A DNA stretch of 64,000 nt from Pseudomonas chlororaphis. GTDB taxonomy: Bacteria > Pseudomonadota > Gammaproteobacteria > Pseudomonadales > Pseudomonadaceae. The stretch is from NCBI RefSeq assembly GCF_000783395.1, contig NZ_JSFK01000015.1, positions 88,232 to 152,231 of the forward strand. The letters run 5' to 3'. Both the position numbers and the translations under genes were made by a program. Positions 44,830-51,462 of this stretch are shown piece by piece. The notes beneath the pieces were generated by a model. The model saw nothing but the letters and a program-made list of their open reading frames with translations. It searched no databases and was not told the DNA's origin. How positions within the stretch are numbered: the stretch's first letter is position 1; each line of letters opens with the position of its first letter.

Positions 44830-45615
44830 ATGCAATCGCTGCTTCAGCTGACCGACACCCAGATCAGTACCTGGGTGGCGTCGTTCATGTTGCCGCTGTT
44901 TCGCGTCGCCTCGATGCTGATGGTGATGCCAGTGTTCGGCACGACGTTGGTGTCGCGGCGGATACGCCTGTATTTCGCCGTGGCGATCACCGTGTGTATT
45001 GCCCCGAGCCTGCCGCCGATGCCGGCGGTCAGCCCGCTGGATCTGAGTGGCTTGATGTTGATTGCCGAACAGATCCTCGTCGGTGCGGTGCTCGGGTTTT
45101 CCCTGCAACTGTTTTTCCAGGCGTTTGCCGTGGCCGGGCAGATCGTCGCCATCCAGATGGGCATGGGTTTCGCCTCGATGGTCGACCCGGCCAACGGTGT
45201 CTCGGTGGCAGTGATCGGACAGTTCTTCACCATGCTGGTGACTTTGTTGTTCCTGTCGATGAACGGCCACCTGGTGGTCTTCGAAGTCCTCACTGAAAGC
45301 TTCACCACGCTACCGGTCGGCAGCGGTCTGATGACCGCGCATTACTGGGAGCTGGCCGGCAAACTCGGCTGGGTCCTGGGTGCGGCGTTGCTGCTGGTAT
45401 TGCCGGCGGTCACTGCGCTGCTGGTGGTCAACATCGCGTTTGGCGTGATGACCCGCGCGGCGCCACAACTGAACATTTTCTCCATCGGTTTTCCGCTGAC
45501 CCTGGTGCTTGGCCTGTTTATTGTCTGGGTCGGGCTGGCGGACATTCTCAATCAGTACCAGCCGCTGGCCACTGAAGCCTTGCAACTGTTACGCGAACTG
45601 GCACGGGCGCGCTGA
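44830..45615 (+). CDS. fliR: Flagellar biosynthetic protein FliR
   Basis: Single-copy subunit of the export gate. 261 residues with six to seven membrane segments, starting VASFMLPLFRVASMLMVMPVFG. The conserved segment QIVAIQMGMGFASMVDPANG is the FliR/SpaR signature. Separate from flhB (no fusion); flhB starts 3 bases after its stop. Confidence 0.97.
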   Translation: MQSLLQLTDTQISTWVASFMLPLFRVASMLMVMPVFGTTLVSRRIRLYFAVAITVCIAPSLPPMPAVSPLDLSGLMLIAEQILVGAVLGFSLQLFFQAFAVAGQIVAIQMGMGFASMVDPANGVSVAVIGQFFTMLVTLLFLSMNGHLVVFEVLTESFTTLPVGSGLMTAHYWELAGKLGWVLGAALLLVLPAVTALLVVNIAFGVMTRAAPQLNIFSIGFPLTLVLGLFIVWVGLADILNQYQPLATEALQLLRELARAR

Positions 45616-45618
45616 GTC

Positions 45619-46758
45619 ATGGCAGAGAGCGAAAGCGGTCAGGACAAAACAGAAGACCCCACGGAGAAACGTAAAAAGGACTCCCGTGAGAAGGGCGAGA
45701 TTGCCCGTTCCAAAGAACTCAACACCCTGGCCGTGACCATGGCCGGTGCCGGTGCGCTGCTGGTGTTCGGCGGCATGCTCGCCGAAGACCTGATGGAACT
45801 GATGCGCCTGAACTTCACGCTGTCGCGCGAAGTGATCATGGATCAGGGTTCCATGGGGGCGTTCCTGTTGCAGTCGGGCCAGATGGCGCTGTTGGCGATC
45901 CAGCCAATCATGATCACCCTGTTACTGGCGGCGCTGATCGGGCCGATTTCCCTCGGTGGCTGGCTGTTTGCGGCGGGCTCCCTGGCCCCTAAGTTCAGCC
46001 GGATGAACCCCGCTGCAGGCCTGAAACGGATGTTTTCGTTCAAGTCAGTGATCGAGTTGCTCAAGGCGCTGGCCAAGTTTCTGATCACTTTAGGTGTGGC
46101 GCTGGTGGTGTTGTCGGCGGACGTCGATGACTTTTTGCGGATCGCCCACGAGCCGCTTGAAATGGCGATCATCCACAGCGTCACGCTGGTCGGCTGGAGC
46201 ACCTTGTGGCTGGCCTGCGGCCTGATCATCATTGCCGCCGTCGACGTGCCGGTACAGCTCTGGGAAGCCCACAAGAAACTGCTGATGACCAAGCAGGAAG
46301 TGCGCGACGAGCACAAGGATCAGGAGGGTCGCCCGGAGGTCAAACAGCGCATCCGCCAGACCCAGCGCGAAATGTCCCAACGCCGCATGATGGCGGCGAT
46401 TCCCGACGCCGACGTGGTCATCACCAACCCGACCCACTACGCCGTCGCGCTCAAGTACGACTCGGAGAAGGGCGGGGCGCCGATGCTGATTGCCAAGGGC
46501 AGCGACTTCCTCGCGCTGAAAATCCGCGAAATCGCCGTGGCCAACAACGTCATGCTGCTTGAGTCGCCGGGGCTGGCGCGTTCGATTTACTACTCCACCG
46601 AACTGGATCAGGAAATCCCTGGTGGGCTGTATCTGGCGGTTGCGCAGGTACTGGCCTACGTCTACCAGATCCGCCAGTTCCGTGCGGGCAAGGGCAAGCG
46701 CCCGGATCCGCTCAAGGACGACTTGCCGATTCCGCCGGATCTGCGCCGCGATTCCTGA
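45619..46758 (+). CDS. flhB: Flagellar export substrate-specificity switch protein FlhB
   Basis: 379 residues: four membrane helices and a cytoplasmic autocleavage domain. The cleavage motif NPTH is at residues 270-273 (ITNPTHYAVALKY). The N-terminus (DKTEDPTEKRKKDSREKGEIARSKE) is standard. FliK acts on this domain to switch substrates. Last gene of the fliL operon; the accessory pocket begins after it, whereas flhA is more than 4.7 kb away. Confidence 0.97.
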   Translation: MAESESGQDKTEDPTEKRKKDSREKGEIARSKELNTLAVTMAGAGALLVFGGMLAEDLMELMRLNFTLSREVIMDQGSMGAFLLQSGQMALLAIQPIMITLLLAALIGPISLGGWLFAAGSLAPKFSRMNPAAGLKRMFSFKSVIELLKALAKFLITLGVALVVLSADVDDFLRIAHEPLEMAIIHSVTLVGWSTLWLACGLIIIAAVDVPVQLWEAHKKLLMTKQEVRDEHKDQEGRPEVKQRIRQTQREMSQRRMMAAIPDADVVITNPTHYAVALKYDSEKGGAPMLIAKGSDFLALKIREIAVANNVMLLESPGLARSIYYSTELDQEIPGGLYLAVAQVLAYVYQIRQFRAGKGKRPDPLKDDLPIPPDLRRDS

Positions 46759-46794
46759 CGTTGCTGTGCAGCCTTTGGTCTGAGATTCCCCTTT

Positions 46795-46812
46795 ACTGTC
46801 AACTCTGACAGG
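46795..46812. promoter_or_regulatory. Palindromic box 1 (ACTGTCA-N4-TGACAGG)
   Basis: ACTGTCAACTCTGACAGG, with 6-bp inverted half-sites CTGTCA/TGACAG separated by 4 bases. It lies 85 bases before the ATG of the 78-residue protein. Two near-identical boxes lie in the divergent promoter region at 49423 and 49534. Confidence 0.7.
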
Positions 46813-46897
46813 TGCGCTCGCCGTGATTTTGCAGTTTGATGCAAGGTGCTGTCGCGCGCTGGCGCGGCCGGGCGGGCGAGTGCAAGGGAGCAAGGCA

Positions 46898-47134
46898 ATG
46901 AAAGGTATTTTCAGCAGTTATGATGAAAAAACCGGCAAAGGCACCATCAGGCCGAAGCCATCCGGACGATGCCTTTCCTTTGCTGAGGCCACGGGTTTTT
47001 TTCTGACCGCCAAAGAGTACCGATTCAGCATTCCATTGGCTGATGCCCAACAGGCGAACGTCAAAGTGGGCGGCGAGGTCGAGTTCGAGTTGCCCAAAAG
47101 CAAAAATGGAAAAGTGAAAATCCTCCGGTATTGA
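46898..47134 (+). CDS. Small basic protein of unknown function, cold-shock-like beta fold possible
   Basis: 78 residues starting MKGIFSSYDEKTGKGTIRPK. The opening resembles the first strands of cold-shock/OB-fold proteins (MKGxxxxYDxxxGxGxI), and the end (VGGEVEFELPKSKNGKVKILRY) looks like a closing beta strand, but the nucleic-acid-binding RNP motifs are not recognisable. The ATG at 46898 has AAGGGAG 7 bases upstream; the frame is open 75 bases further upstream without a good site. It has its own palindromic box, so it may belong to the same regulon as the two divergent genes downstream. Function unknown. Confidence 0.65.
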   Translation: MKGIFSSYDEKTGKGTIRPKPSGRCLSFAEATGFFLTAKEYRFSIPLADAQQANVKVGGEVEFELPKSKNGKVKILRY

Positions 47135-47177
47135 GCAATCGATCGCAAAGCGGCTGAGAACGGGGCGGCGGTTTTTT

Positions 47178-47292
47178 ATGATCGTTCCCACGCTCTGCGT
47201 GGGAATGCCTCAACGGACGCTCCGCGTTCGGCTCTGGATGGGACGCAGAGCGTCCCGGGCTGCGTCCCCACGCGGAGCGTGGGGACGATCAT
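47178..47292. repeat. 115-bp inverted-repeat element (MITE/REP-like), copy 1
   Basis: Ends ATGATCGTTCCCACGCTCTG and its imperfect inverse (GCGGAGCGTGGGGACGATCA, 47272-47291) bound an element with an internal inverted repeat (GACGCTCCGC / GGACGCAGAGCGTCC). A second copy at 50390 is in the opposite orientation. It lies just past the 3' end of the first DUF6124 gene. Confidence 0.85.
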
Positions 47293-47300
47293 TGAGGCCG

Positions 47301-47660
47301 CTAGTTCGGCAAATCCAGATTATCCATCACCCGATTCACCGCCAGCTCGCCGAGCATGATCAGTTGCGCGATCCCCAACAGCGTCCTGCGTTGCGACGCG
47401 GGTATGAGATGGGCGAAGTCATGGGCGATGGTTCTGGCTGAGGCGAGGGTTTCGCTGGCATCGGCCAGCAGCTCCTCGTTTTTGAAGTCGGCGGTGACGG
47501 CATACATCCGGCGGGTTTTACGCGGTGGTGGCGTGGAGCCGGGTGGGCAGAGGTAATGGTCGAGCGCGCGCTCGGCGGCGTCGTTGAGTTTTTTTGAATC
47601 GAGGGATTCGTAGGGCGAGGCGAGATCGGTTTCGGGTGGGTTGGGTGTTGGTTTGATCAT
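47301..47660 (-). CDS. DUF6124 family protein, copy 1
   Basis: 119 residues, beginning MIKPTPNPPETDLASPYESL, a family common and often multi-copy in the P. fluorescens group; function unknown. The C-terminal half is helical (LLADASETLASARTIAHDFA, RRTLLGIAQLIMLGELAVN). The ATG at 47660 has GGAG 9 bases upstream; the frame is open further but lacks a site. A second copy at 50515 differs at only a few positions. A structured leader precedes each copy. Confidence 0.85.
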   Translation of the reverse strand: MIKPTPNPPETDLASPYESLDSKKLNDAAERALDHYLCPPGSTPPPRKTRRMYAVTADFKNEELLADASETLASARTIAHDFAHLIPASQRRTLLGIAQLIMLGELAVNRVMDNLDLPN

Positions 47661-47960
47661 GGTGAGACTCCGTGGTTGATTTGGCCGCCACGGCTCATCG
47701 CTAAACAAGTAAAGGTGGCGGCTGTACGCAGGTTAGCGATCCGGGTCACAGAAACCCCGGGTAGACCCGAAGGTCTCCCACGCACAGCCACCATGACGCC
47801 AAGTGCAGATAGACAAAGCTGCAATTGAGACTGGAGATTGATCGGCAGTAGGGTATCGGATCGCTAAACCCGATCGCTGATTCGTCAGCGACCGGACCAC
47901 AATAGAACCCGATCCCAAAGCGCACAAGCCGGCGGATTCTGGCGTAGCTGTAGGCAATGG
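47661..47960 (-). ncRNA. Structured leader of DUF6124 copy 1
   Basis: Read on the minus strand. It holds an AGACC-TTCG-GGTCT hairpin (47763-47776) and, nearer the start codon, GCCGCCA pairing with TGGCGGC. The second copy has GCTGCCA/TGGCAGC at the same place, a compensatory change. This supports an RNA structure in the 5' untranslated region; whether it acts as a regulator or a separate RNA is unknown. This covers a gene-free stretch; nothing else is seen in it. Confidence 0.45.
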
Positions 47961-48044
47961 CGCAAGAATTTGTAGCCTGTAAGGCGTGTCTGAAGGTGTC
48001 TTTTAAACGCCTGAGTTTAAAAGGCGATTTGCGCTGACTTCACT

Positions 48045-48121
48045 GGCCCCTTCGCGAGCAAGCTCACTCCCACATTTGGAATGCGTTTTCCTGTGGGAGC
48101 GAGCTTGCTCGCGAAAGGGCC
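48045..48121. repeat. REPIN-type hairpin element, copy 1
   Basis: Two 30-base imperfect inverted arms built on TTCGCGAGCAAGCTC / GAGCTTGCTCGCGAA around a 17-base loop containing ATTTGGAATG. Typical P. fluorescens REP doublet. From 48122 to 48238 I see nothing further. Confidence 0.85.
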
Positions 48122-48238
48122 AATCCGGCCAGCAGAAAAACCTCGATCAAGCCCCCCTGTTTAAATCACTGGTCAAATAAATCCGTCCCCCTTTTCTGCT
48201 TGACTGCCCAGTTGTCCGGATCAGACCTACGCCAGTAT

Positions 48239-49351
48239 TCAAACCCAGAATTGAAAGTGATCCAGGTAAGACCAGTCTCTTGATACGATTTGAATGGAAG
48301 TAATCTTCCTGCCAGCGGGTGCAGCAAAGTCAATCCACTTATGGCCGTTAGAGGCGTCTGCAGGAAGGTTTCTCGATCCCACAGTTCCAGAGTTGTCGGA
48401 AAAGCTGATTTCCGCAGCTCTGAGTTGATAGGTGTATGCAAATCTGACTCGAGAGTAGGCTGATTTGAGACTAAGCGTGATCAGTTGTTGCCCTGTCGGA
48501 AGCTCATTGCCGGCGTTTGTCACGATAGCTGGGCCGGTGAGCATCCCTGCTATGGGACTACCGTAAGTTTGAATGCCGGTTGTACCCGCTCCGGAAGTGA
48601 GTTTGATGGTCATGCTCGGGATGCTGATGCTCTGGCCAATGGTAATGCTGCTGTGGGGTTGGCCATCAAAATTCTCAAAGAGTATCGGCTCAGGAACCGC
48701 CTCGCCTACCCGCACCCTCAACACCTTCGAAAACATCAACCGCTCACCACTTCCCGATTTGTACACGGTGTAATTGATCAGGGCATCGGCGCCGCGATTG
48801 TTTGTTCGCCAGTCAGAAGGAAGTGTAAAGACTGGCGTGACACCTGCCTGAACAGGTCGCGTATCACTTTCCCATAGCGTGTTGGCGGTAGCGCGCACAC
48901 GTACCGTATAGCCAGTCGTCATGCCTGCGTAGTTGACGCTAACAGTTTTCTGATCACTCGACAGAGTCGGTGCCAGGAGATCGAATGACTGAGGGAGAAT
49001 GTGCAGCAGCAAATAGCGCGAAGGAATCAAGGTCGTGCCCGGGGCCGTACGTACCGTGTAAAAGACCTTCACCGTGTGGCCAATGCTATCGATCACCTCC
49101 ATGCGTGGAATGCGGATGTCGATGGTGCCAGGGGTTCCCACGGTGATCACCTCCGAGTGGTAGGTGTGCCGAGGGTTTTCCCAAGTGATGCGAACCGTAT
49201 GGCCGCGGGCCATGCCGGTGTAGTGCGGAACTTGAGCAGTGACGTATTGGGCGAAATAGACATGATCGAAGTCAAGTTGATCGCCCGCAGAGCCATGTGC
49301 TTCAAGTACTCTTGGCGCCGCTGGATCGATGACTGCTGAAACTGAGTTCAT
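48239..49351 (-). CDS. Beta-sandwich repeat protein of unknown function
   Basis: 370 residues. Two tandem beta-rich repeats are visible, roughly residues 12-117 and 124-215: both have a Y.GM..G.TVR strand (HYTGMARGHTVRITWENP; NYAGMTTGYTVRVRATAN) and a later YTVR/YTVY strand. The last ~145 residues (ILFENFDGQPHSSITIGQSI ... DWSYLDHFQFWV) resemble a jelly-roll or carbohydrate-binding module. No signal peptide. AGGAG lies 8 bases before the ATG on the minus strand, and a palindromic box is 72 bases upstream. It is divergent from the 222-residue gene. I do not recognise a named family. Its base composition is lower in GC than the flagellar genes around it, suggesting later arrival. Confidence 0.75.
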   Translation of the reverse strand: MNSVSAVIDPAAPRVLEAHGSAGDQLDFDHVYFAQYVTAQVPHYTGMARGHTVRITWENPRHTYHSEVITVGTPGTIDIRIPRMEVIDSIGHTVKVFYTVRTAPGTTLIPSRYLLLHILPQSFDLLAPTLSSDQKTVSVNYAGMTTGYTVRVRATANTLWESDTRPVQAGVTPVFTLPSDWRTNNRGADALINYTVYKSGSGERLMFSKVLRVRVGEAVPEPILFENFDGQPHSSITIGQSISIPSMTIKLTSGAGTTGIQTYGSPIAGMLTGPAIVTNAGNELPTGQQLITLSLKSAYSRVRFAYTYQLRAAEISFSDNSGTVGSRNLPADASNGHKWIDFAAPAGRKITSIQIVSRDWSYLDHFQFWV

Positions 49352-49422
49352 GGGGGTGTCTCCTGCGTTCGAGTGATTGCCTGGAAGGGCTCCATTTGAT
49401 GCAGGAAGTACGAATTCTCGCC

Positions 49423-49440
49423 ACTGTCAGATCTGACAGG
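49423..49440. promoter_or_regulatory. Palindromic box 2 (perfect 16-bp dyad)
   Basis: ACTGTCAGATCTGACAGG; the inner 16 bases CTGTCAGATCTGACAG (49424-49439) are a perfect palindrome. It lies 72 bases upstream of the minus-strand 370-residue gene. Confidence 0.75.
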
Positions 49441-49533
49441 TGATCGAGTATTTCCGATGAGCGGTGGCTTTGCAGATGTCCTCTTTTGGTTGGCTACATC
49501 GTCGAGAGACCGTTGGTCTGGAAGTGCCATCCA

Positions 49534-49551
49534 CCTGTCAACTCTTACAGT
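49534..49551. promoter_or_regulatory. Palindromic box 3
   Basis: CCTGTCAACTCTTACAGT; half-sites CTGTCA and TTACAG with one mismatch to the dyad. It lies 63 bases before the plus-strand 222-residue gene. Boxes 2 and 3 stand 93 bases apart in the same divergent promoter region, one per gene. Confidence 0.7.
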
Positions 49552-49614
49552 AGACGGATGGCTGTCCATGACGTCGAGATAGGGGTGCAAGTTTACCGAA
49601 CCAGGAGAGTGATC

Positions 49615-50283
49615 ATGGCAGAGCGCATTTACCGAAAACTCGAGGGCATGGGCCTGGAATATGTGTCAGGGCGACTGGAACAGAACCCGAAAGAGCGGGC
49701 CATCCGTTACACCGTCACTTTCGACATGGACCTGGATTTCACCCATTTCAAACAGATGGCCAATGCTTATATTCCGAACTATCTCGACAACCCGATCAAC
49801 GCGATCAGGCCTGAACTGGATGGCCTGGCTGATCACTATTCCTACAACTACCTGTTCGGTGCAGCGGGAAACATCCGCGACAATCAGGCGTTGTTCGAAC
49901 TCTTCACCTCACCCGGGTATTACAACGATCAATGGGCGACCGGCCCTCGTCGGCAGGTGCGTTATGGCAAACCGGAGTTTGTGCAGGTCGGGCACAAGTT
50001 ACGCGTGACTGCGCGCAGAGATTTCAGATCGCTGGATGACACGGGTCAGATCGAAATCGGAGATTTGCCAGTTATCCAGTTTCATTGGATGCTCAACTTG
50101 CTGCAAAGTGACCTGTCGACGCCCGGGGGCATTGCACCAATGACCAAGGTCGTGTTGATGTATATGGATGAGGATTACGTTGAAGTCGAAGGTGAGCAAG
50201 TTTTACGGGGTACGCGCTATGTTGGCCGCGACCAGCTCGGCTTCGGCAATATTGCGCCCAAGCAGATACTGACCGCGAAGTAA
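49615..50283 (+). CDS. Hypothetical protein divergent from the beta-sandwich gene
   Basis: 222 residues (MAERIYRKLEGMGLEYVSGR), soluble, with alternating short strands and helices and many aromatic residues; no signal peptide, membrane segment or known catalytic motif is visible. The ATG at 49615 has AGGAG 8 bases upstream; the frame is open 129 bases further upstream but would run through box 3. A strong terminator follows. Shared palindromic boxes and divergent layout suggest co-regulation with the 370-residue protein and perhaps a joint function. Family unknown to me. Confidence 0.75.
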   Translation: MAERIYRKLEGMGLEYVSGRLEQNPKERAIRYTVTFDMDLDFTHFKQMANAYIPNYLDNPINAIRPELDGLADHYSYNYLFGAAGNIRDNQALFELFTSPGYYNDQWATGPRRQVRYGKPEFVQVGHKLRVTARRDFRSLDDTGQIEIGDLPVIQFHWMLNLLQSDLSTPGGIAPMTKVVLMYMDEDYVEVEGEQVLRGTRYVGRDQLGFGNIAPKQILTAK

Positions 50284-50289
50284 CCGGCG

Positions 50290-50333
50290 TTAAAAAACCG
50301 CCGTCCCGATTGCGCGGTGCGGCGGTTTTTTAA
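50290..50333. terminator. Terminator after the 222-residue gene
   Basis: TTAAAAAACCGCCG pairs perfectly with CGGCGGTTTTTTAA around a 16-base loop; six T on the right arm. Confidence 0.92.
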
Positions 50334-50389
50334 TGCCTGAAACATGCGTTGGTTGTAAGGTCGCCTTCGCGAGCAACCACAACGCCTCA

Positions 50390-50505
50390 TTGATCGTTCC
50401 CACGCTCTGCGTGGGAATGCAGCCCGGGACGCTCCGCGTCCCTTCCAGAGCCGAACGCGGAGCGTCCGTTAAGGCATTCCCACGCAGGAGCGTGGGAGCG
50501 ATCAT
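50390..50505. repeat. 116-bp inverted-repeat element, copy 2 (inverted)
   Basis: Same element as at 47178, but its interior (CAGCCCGGGACGC ... GAGCCGAACGCGGAGCGTCC) matches the reverse complement of copy 1. It again sits just past the 3' end of a DUF6124 gene. Confidence 0.85.
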
Positions 50506-50514
50506 CGCGTGTCG

Positions 50515-50874
50515 CTACTGCGGCAACTCCAGATTATCCATCACCCGATTCACCGCCAGCTCGCCGAGCATGATCAGTTGCGCGATCCCCAACAGCGTCC
50601 TGCGTTGCGACGCGGGGATGAGATGGGCGAAGTCATGGGCGATGGTTCTGGCTGACGCGAGGGTTTCGCTGGCATCGGCCAGCAGTTCCTCGTTTTTGAA
50701 GTCTGCGGTGACGGCGTACATCCGGCGGGTTTTGCGTGGCGGCGGGGTTGAGCCGGGTGGGCAGAGATAGTGATCGAGGGCGCGGTCGGCGGCGTCGTGG
50801 GTTTTTTTCGAATCGAGGGATTCGTAGGGGGAGGTGGGGTCGGTTTCGGGTGGGTTGGGTGTTGGTTTGATCAT
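50515..50874 (-). CDS. DUF6124 family protein, copy 2
   Basis: 119 residues, near-identical to the product at 47301 (differences include ASPY/TSPY, KKLNDAAER/KKTHDAADR and DLPN/ELPQ at the end). The region after residue 35 is almost unchanged, pointing to a recent duplication or gene conversion. The ATG at 50874 has AGGAG 9 bases upstream. Function unknown. It lies about 590 bases before flhA on the opposite strand. Confidence 0.85.
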   Translation of the reverse strand: MIKPTPNPPETDPTSPYESLDSKKTHDAADRALDHYLCPPGSTPPPRKTRRMYAVTADFKNEELLADASETLASARTIAHDFAHLIPASQRRTLLGIAQLIMLGELAVNRVMDNLELPQ

Positions 50875-51140
50875 GGTGAAGCTCCTGGAGTCATTGGAGC
50901 TGCCAGCGTTCGCTGCGAGACGAATGAGGGTGGCAGCTATACGCGGGTCGCAGACCGGGACTCTAAAACCGGCAGACCCGAAGGTCTCCCACGTACAGCC
51001 GCCATAAAAAGCGGGTGTTGTGCGTCCAGAGATCGACGGGCTGCGAGACTCGATCGATGATTCGTCAGCGACCGGGCCACAATAGAATCCGACCCCAAGG
51101 TGCACAAACCGGCGGATTCTGGCTTGGCTGTAGGCAATGG
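50875..51140 (-). ncRNA. Structured leader of DUF6124 copy 2
   Basis: Minus-strand leader with the same AGACC-TTCG-GGTCT hairpin (50976-50989) and a GCTGCCA/TGGCAGC stem in place of GCCGCCA/TGGCGGC of copy 1. The loop sequence between the arms differs strongly between copies while the arms covary. The gap to flhA continues with a REPIN and a sigma-54 site. Confidence 0.45.
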
Positions 51141-51227
51141 CGCAAGAATTCGTAGCCTCGAAGGCGCGTCTGAAGGTGTCTTTTAAACGCCGGAGTTTAA
51201 AGGGCTATTTGCGCTGACTTCACTGGT

Positions 51228-51323
51228 CCCTTCGCGAGCAGGCTCGCTCCCACATTTGGAATGCATTCCACTCCAATATTTGGAATGCATTTCCCCTGTG
51301 GGAGCGAGCCTGCTCGCGAAGGG
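51228..51323. repeat. REPIN-type hairpin element, copy 2
   Basis: Arms CCCTTCGCGAGCAGGCTCGC and its inverse flank a loop that contains a duplicated ATTTGGAATGCAT unit absent from copy 1. Confidence 0.85.
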
Positions 51324-51385
51324 GGCATCCCGGTCAGTAGAAAATCCACGGTCAAAACCCCTCTGTTTAAATTCCAGGCAAAAGT

Positions 51386-51401
51386 TGGAAAGCTTCTTGC
51401 A
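51386..51401 (+). promoter_or_regulatory. Candidate sigma-54 promoter of flhA
   Basis: TGGAAAGCTTCTTGCA keeps GG-N10-GC and a full TTGCA, but the first half is weak (TGGAAA for TGGCAC). It lies 62 bases before the flhA start. flhA of P. aeruginosa is a FleQ/RpoN-dependent gene. Confidence 0.55.
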
Positions 51402-51462
51402 GTACCCGCCGTGAGCCCGCTCTGGGCGTCAAAAGTTTGCTTTAAAGGAACGGGGAAAACCG

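Noticed and set aside
48166..48441. A 91-codon minus-strand frame overlapping the end of the 370-residue gene
   Set aside because: It overlaps a better-supported gene in another frame and has no ribosome-binding site.
51421..51441. TGGGCGTC...TTTGCT before flhA as a sigma-54 site
   Set aside because: GG and GC are 12 bases apart, not 10; the site at 51386 fits better.
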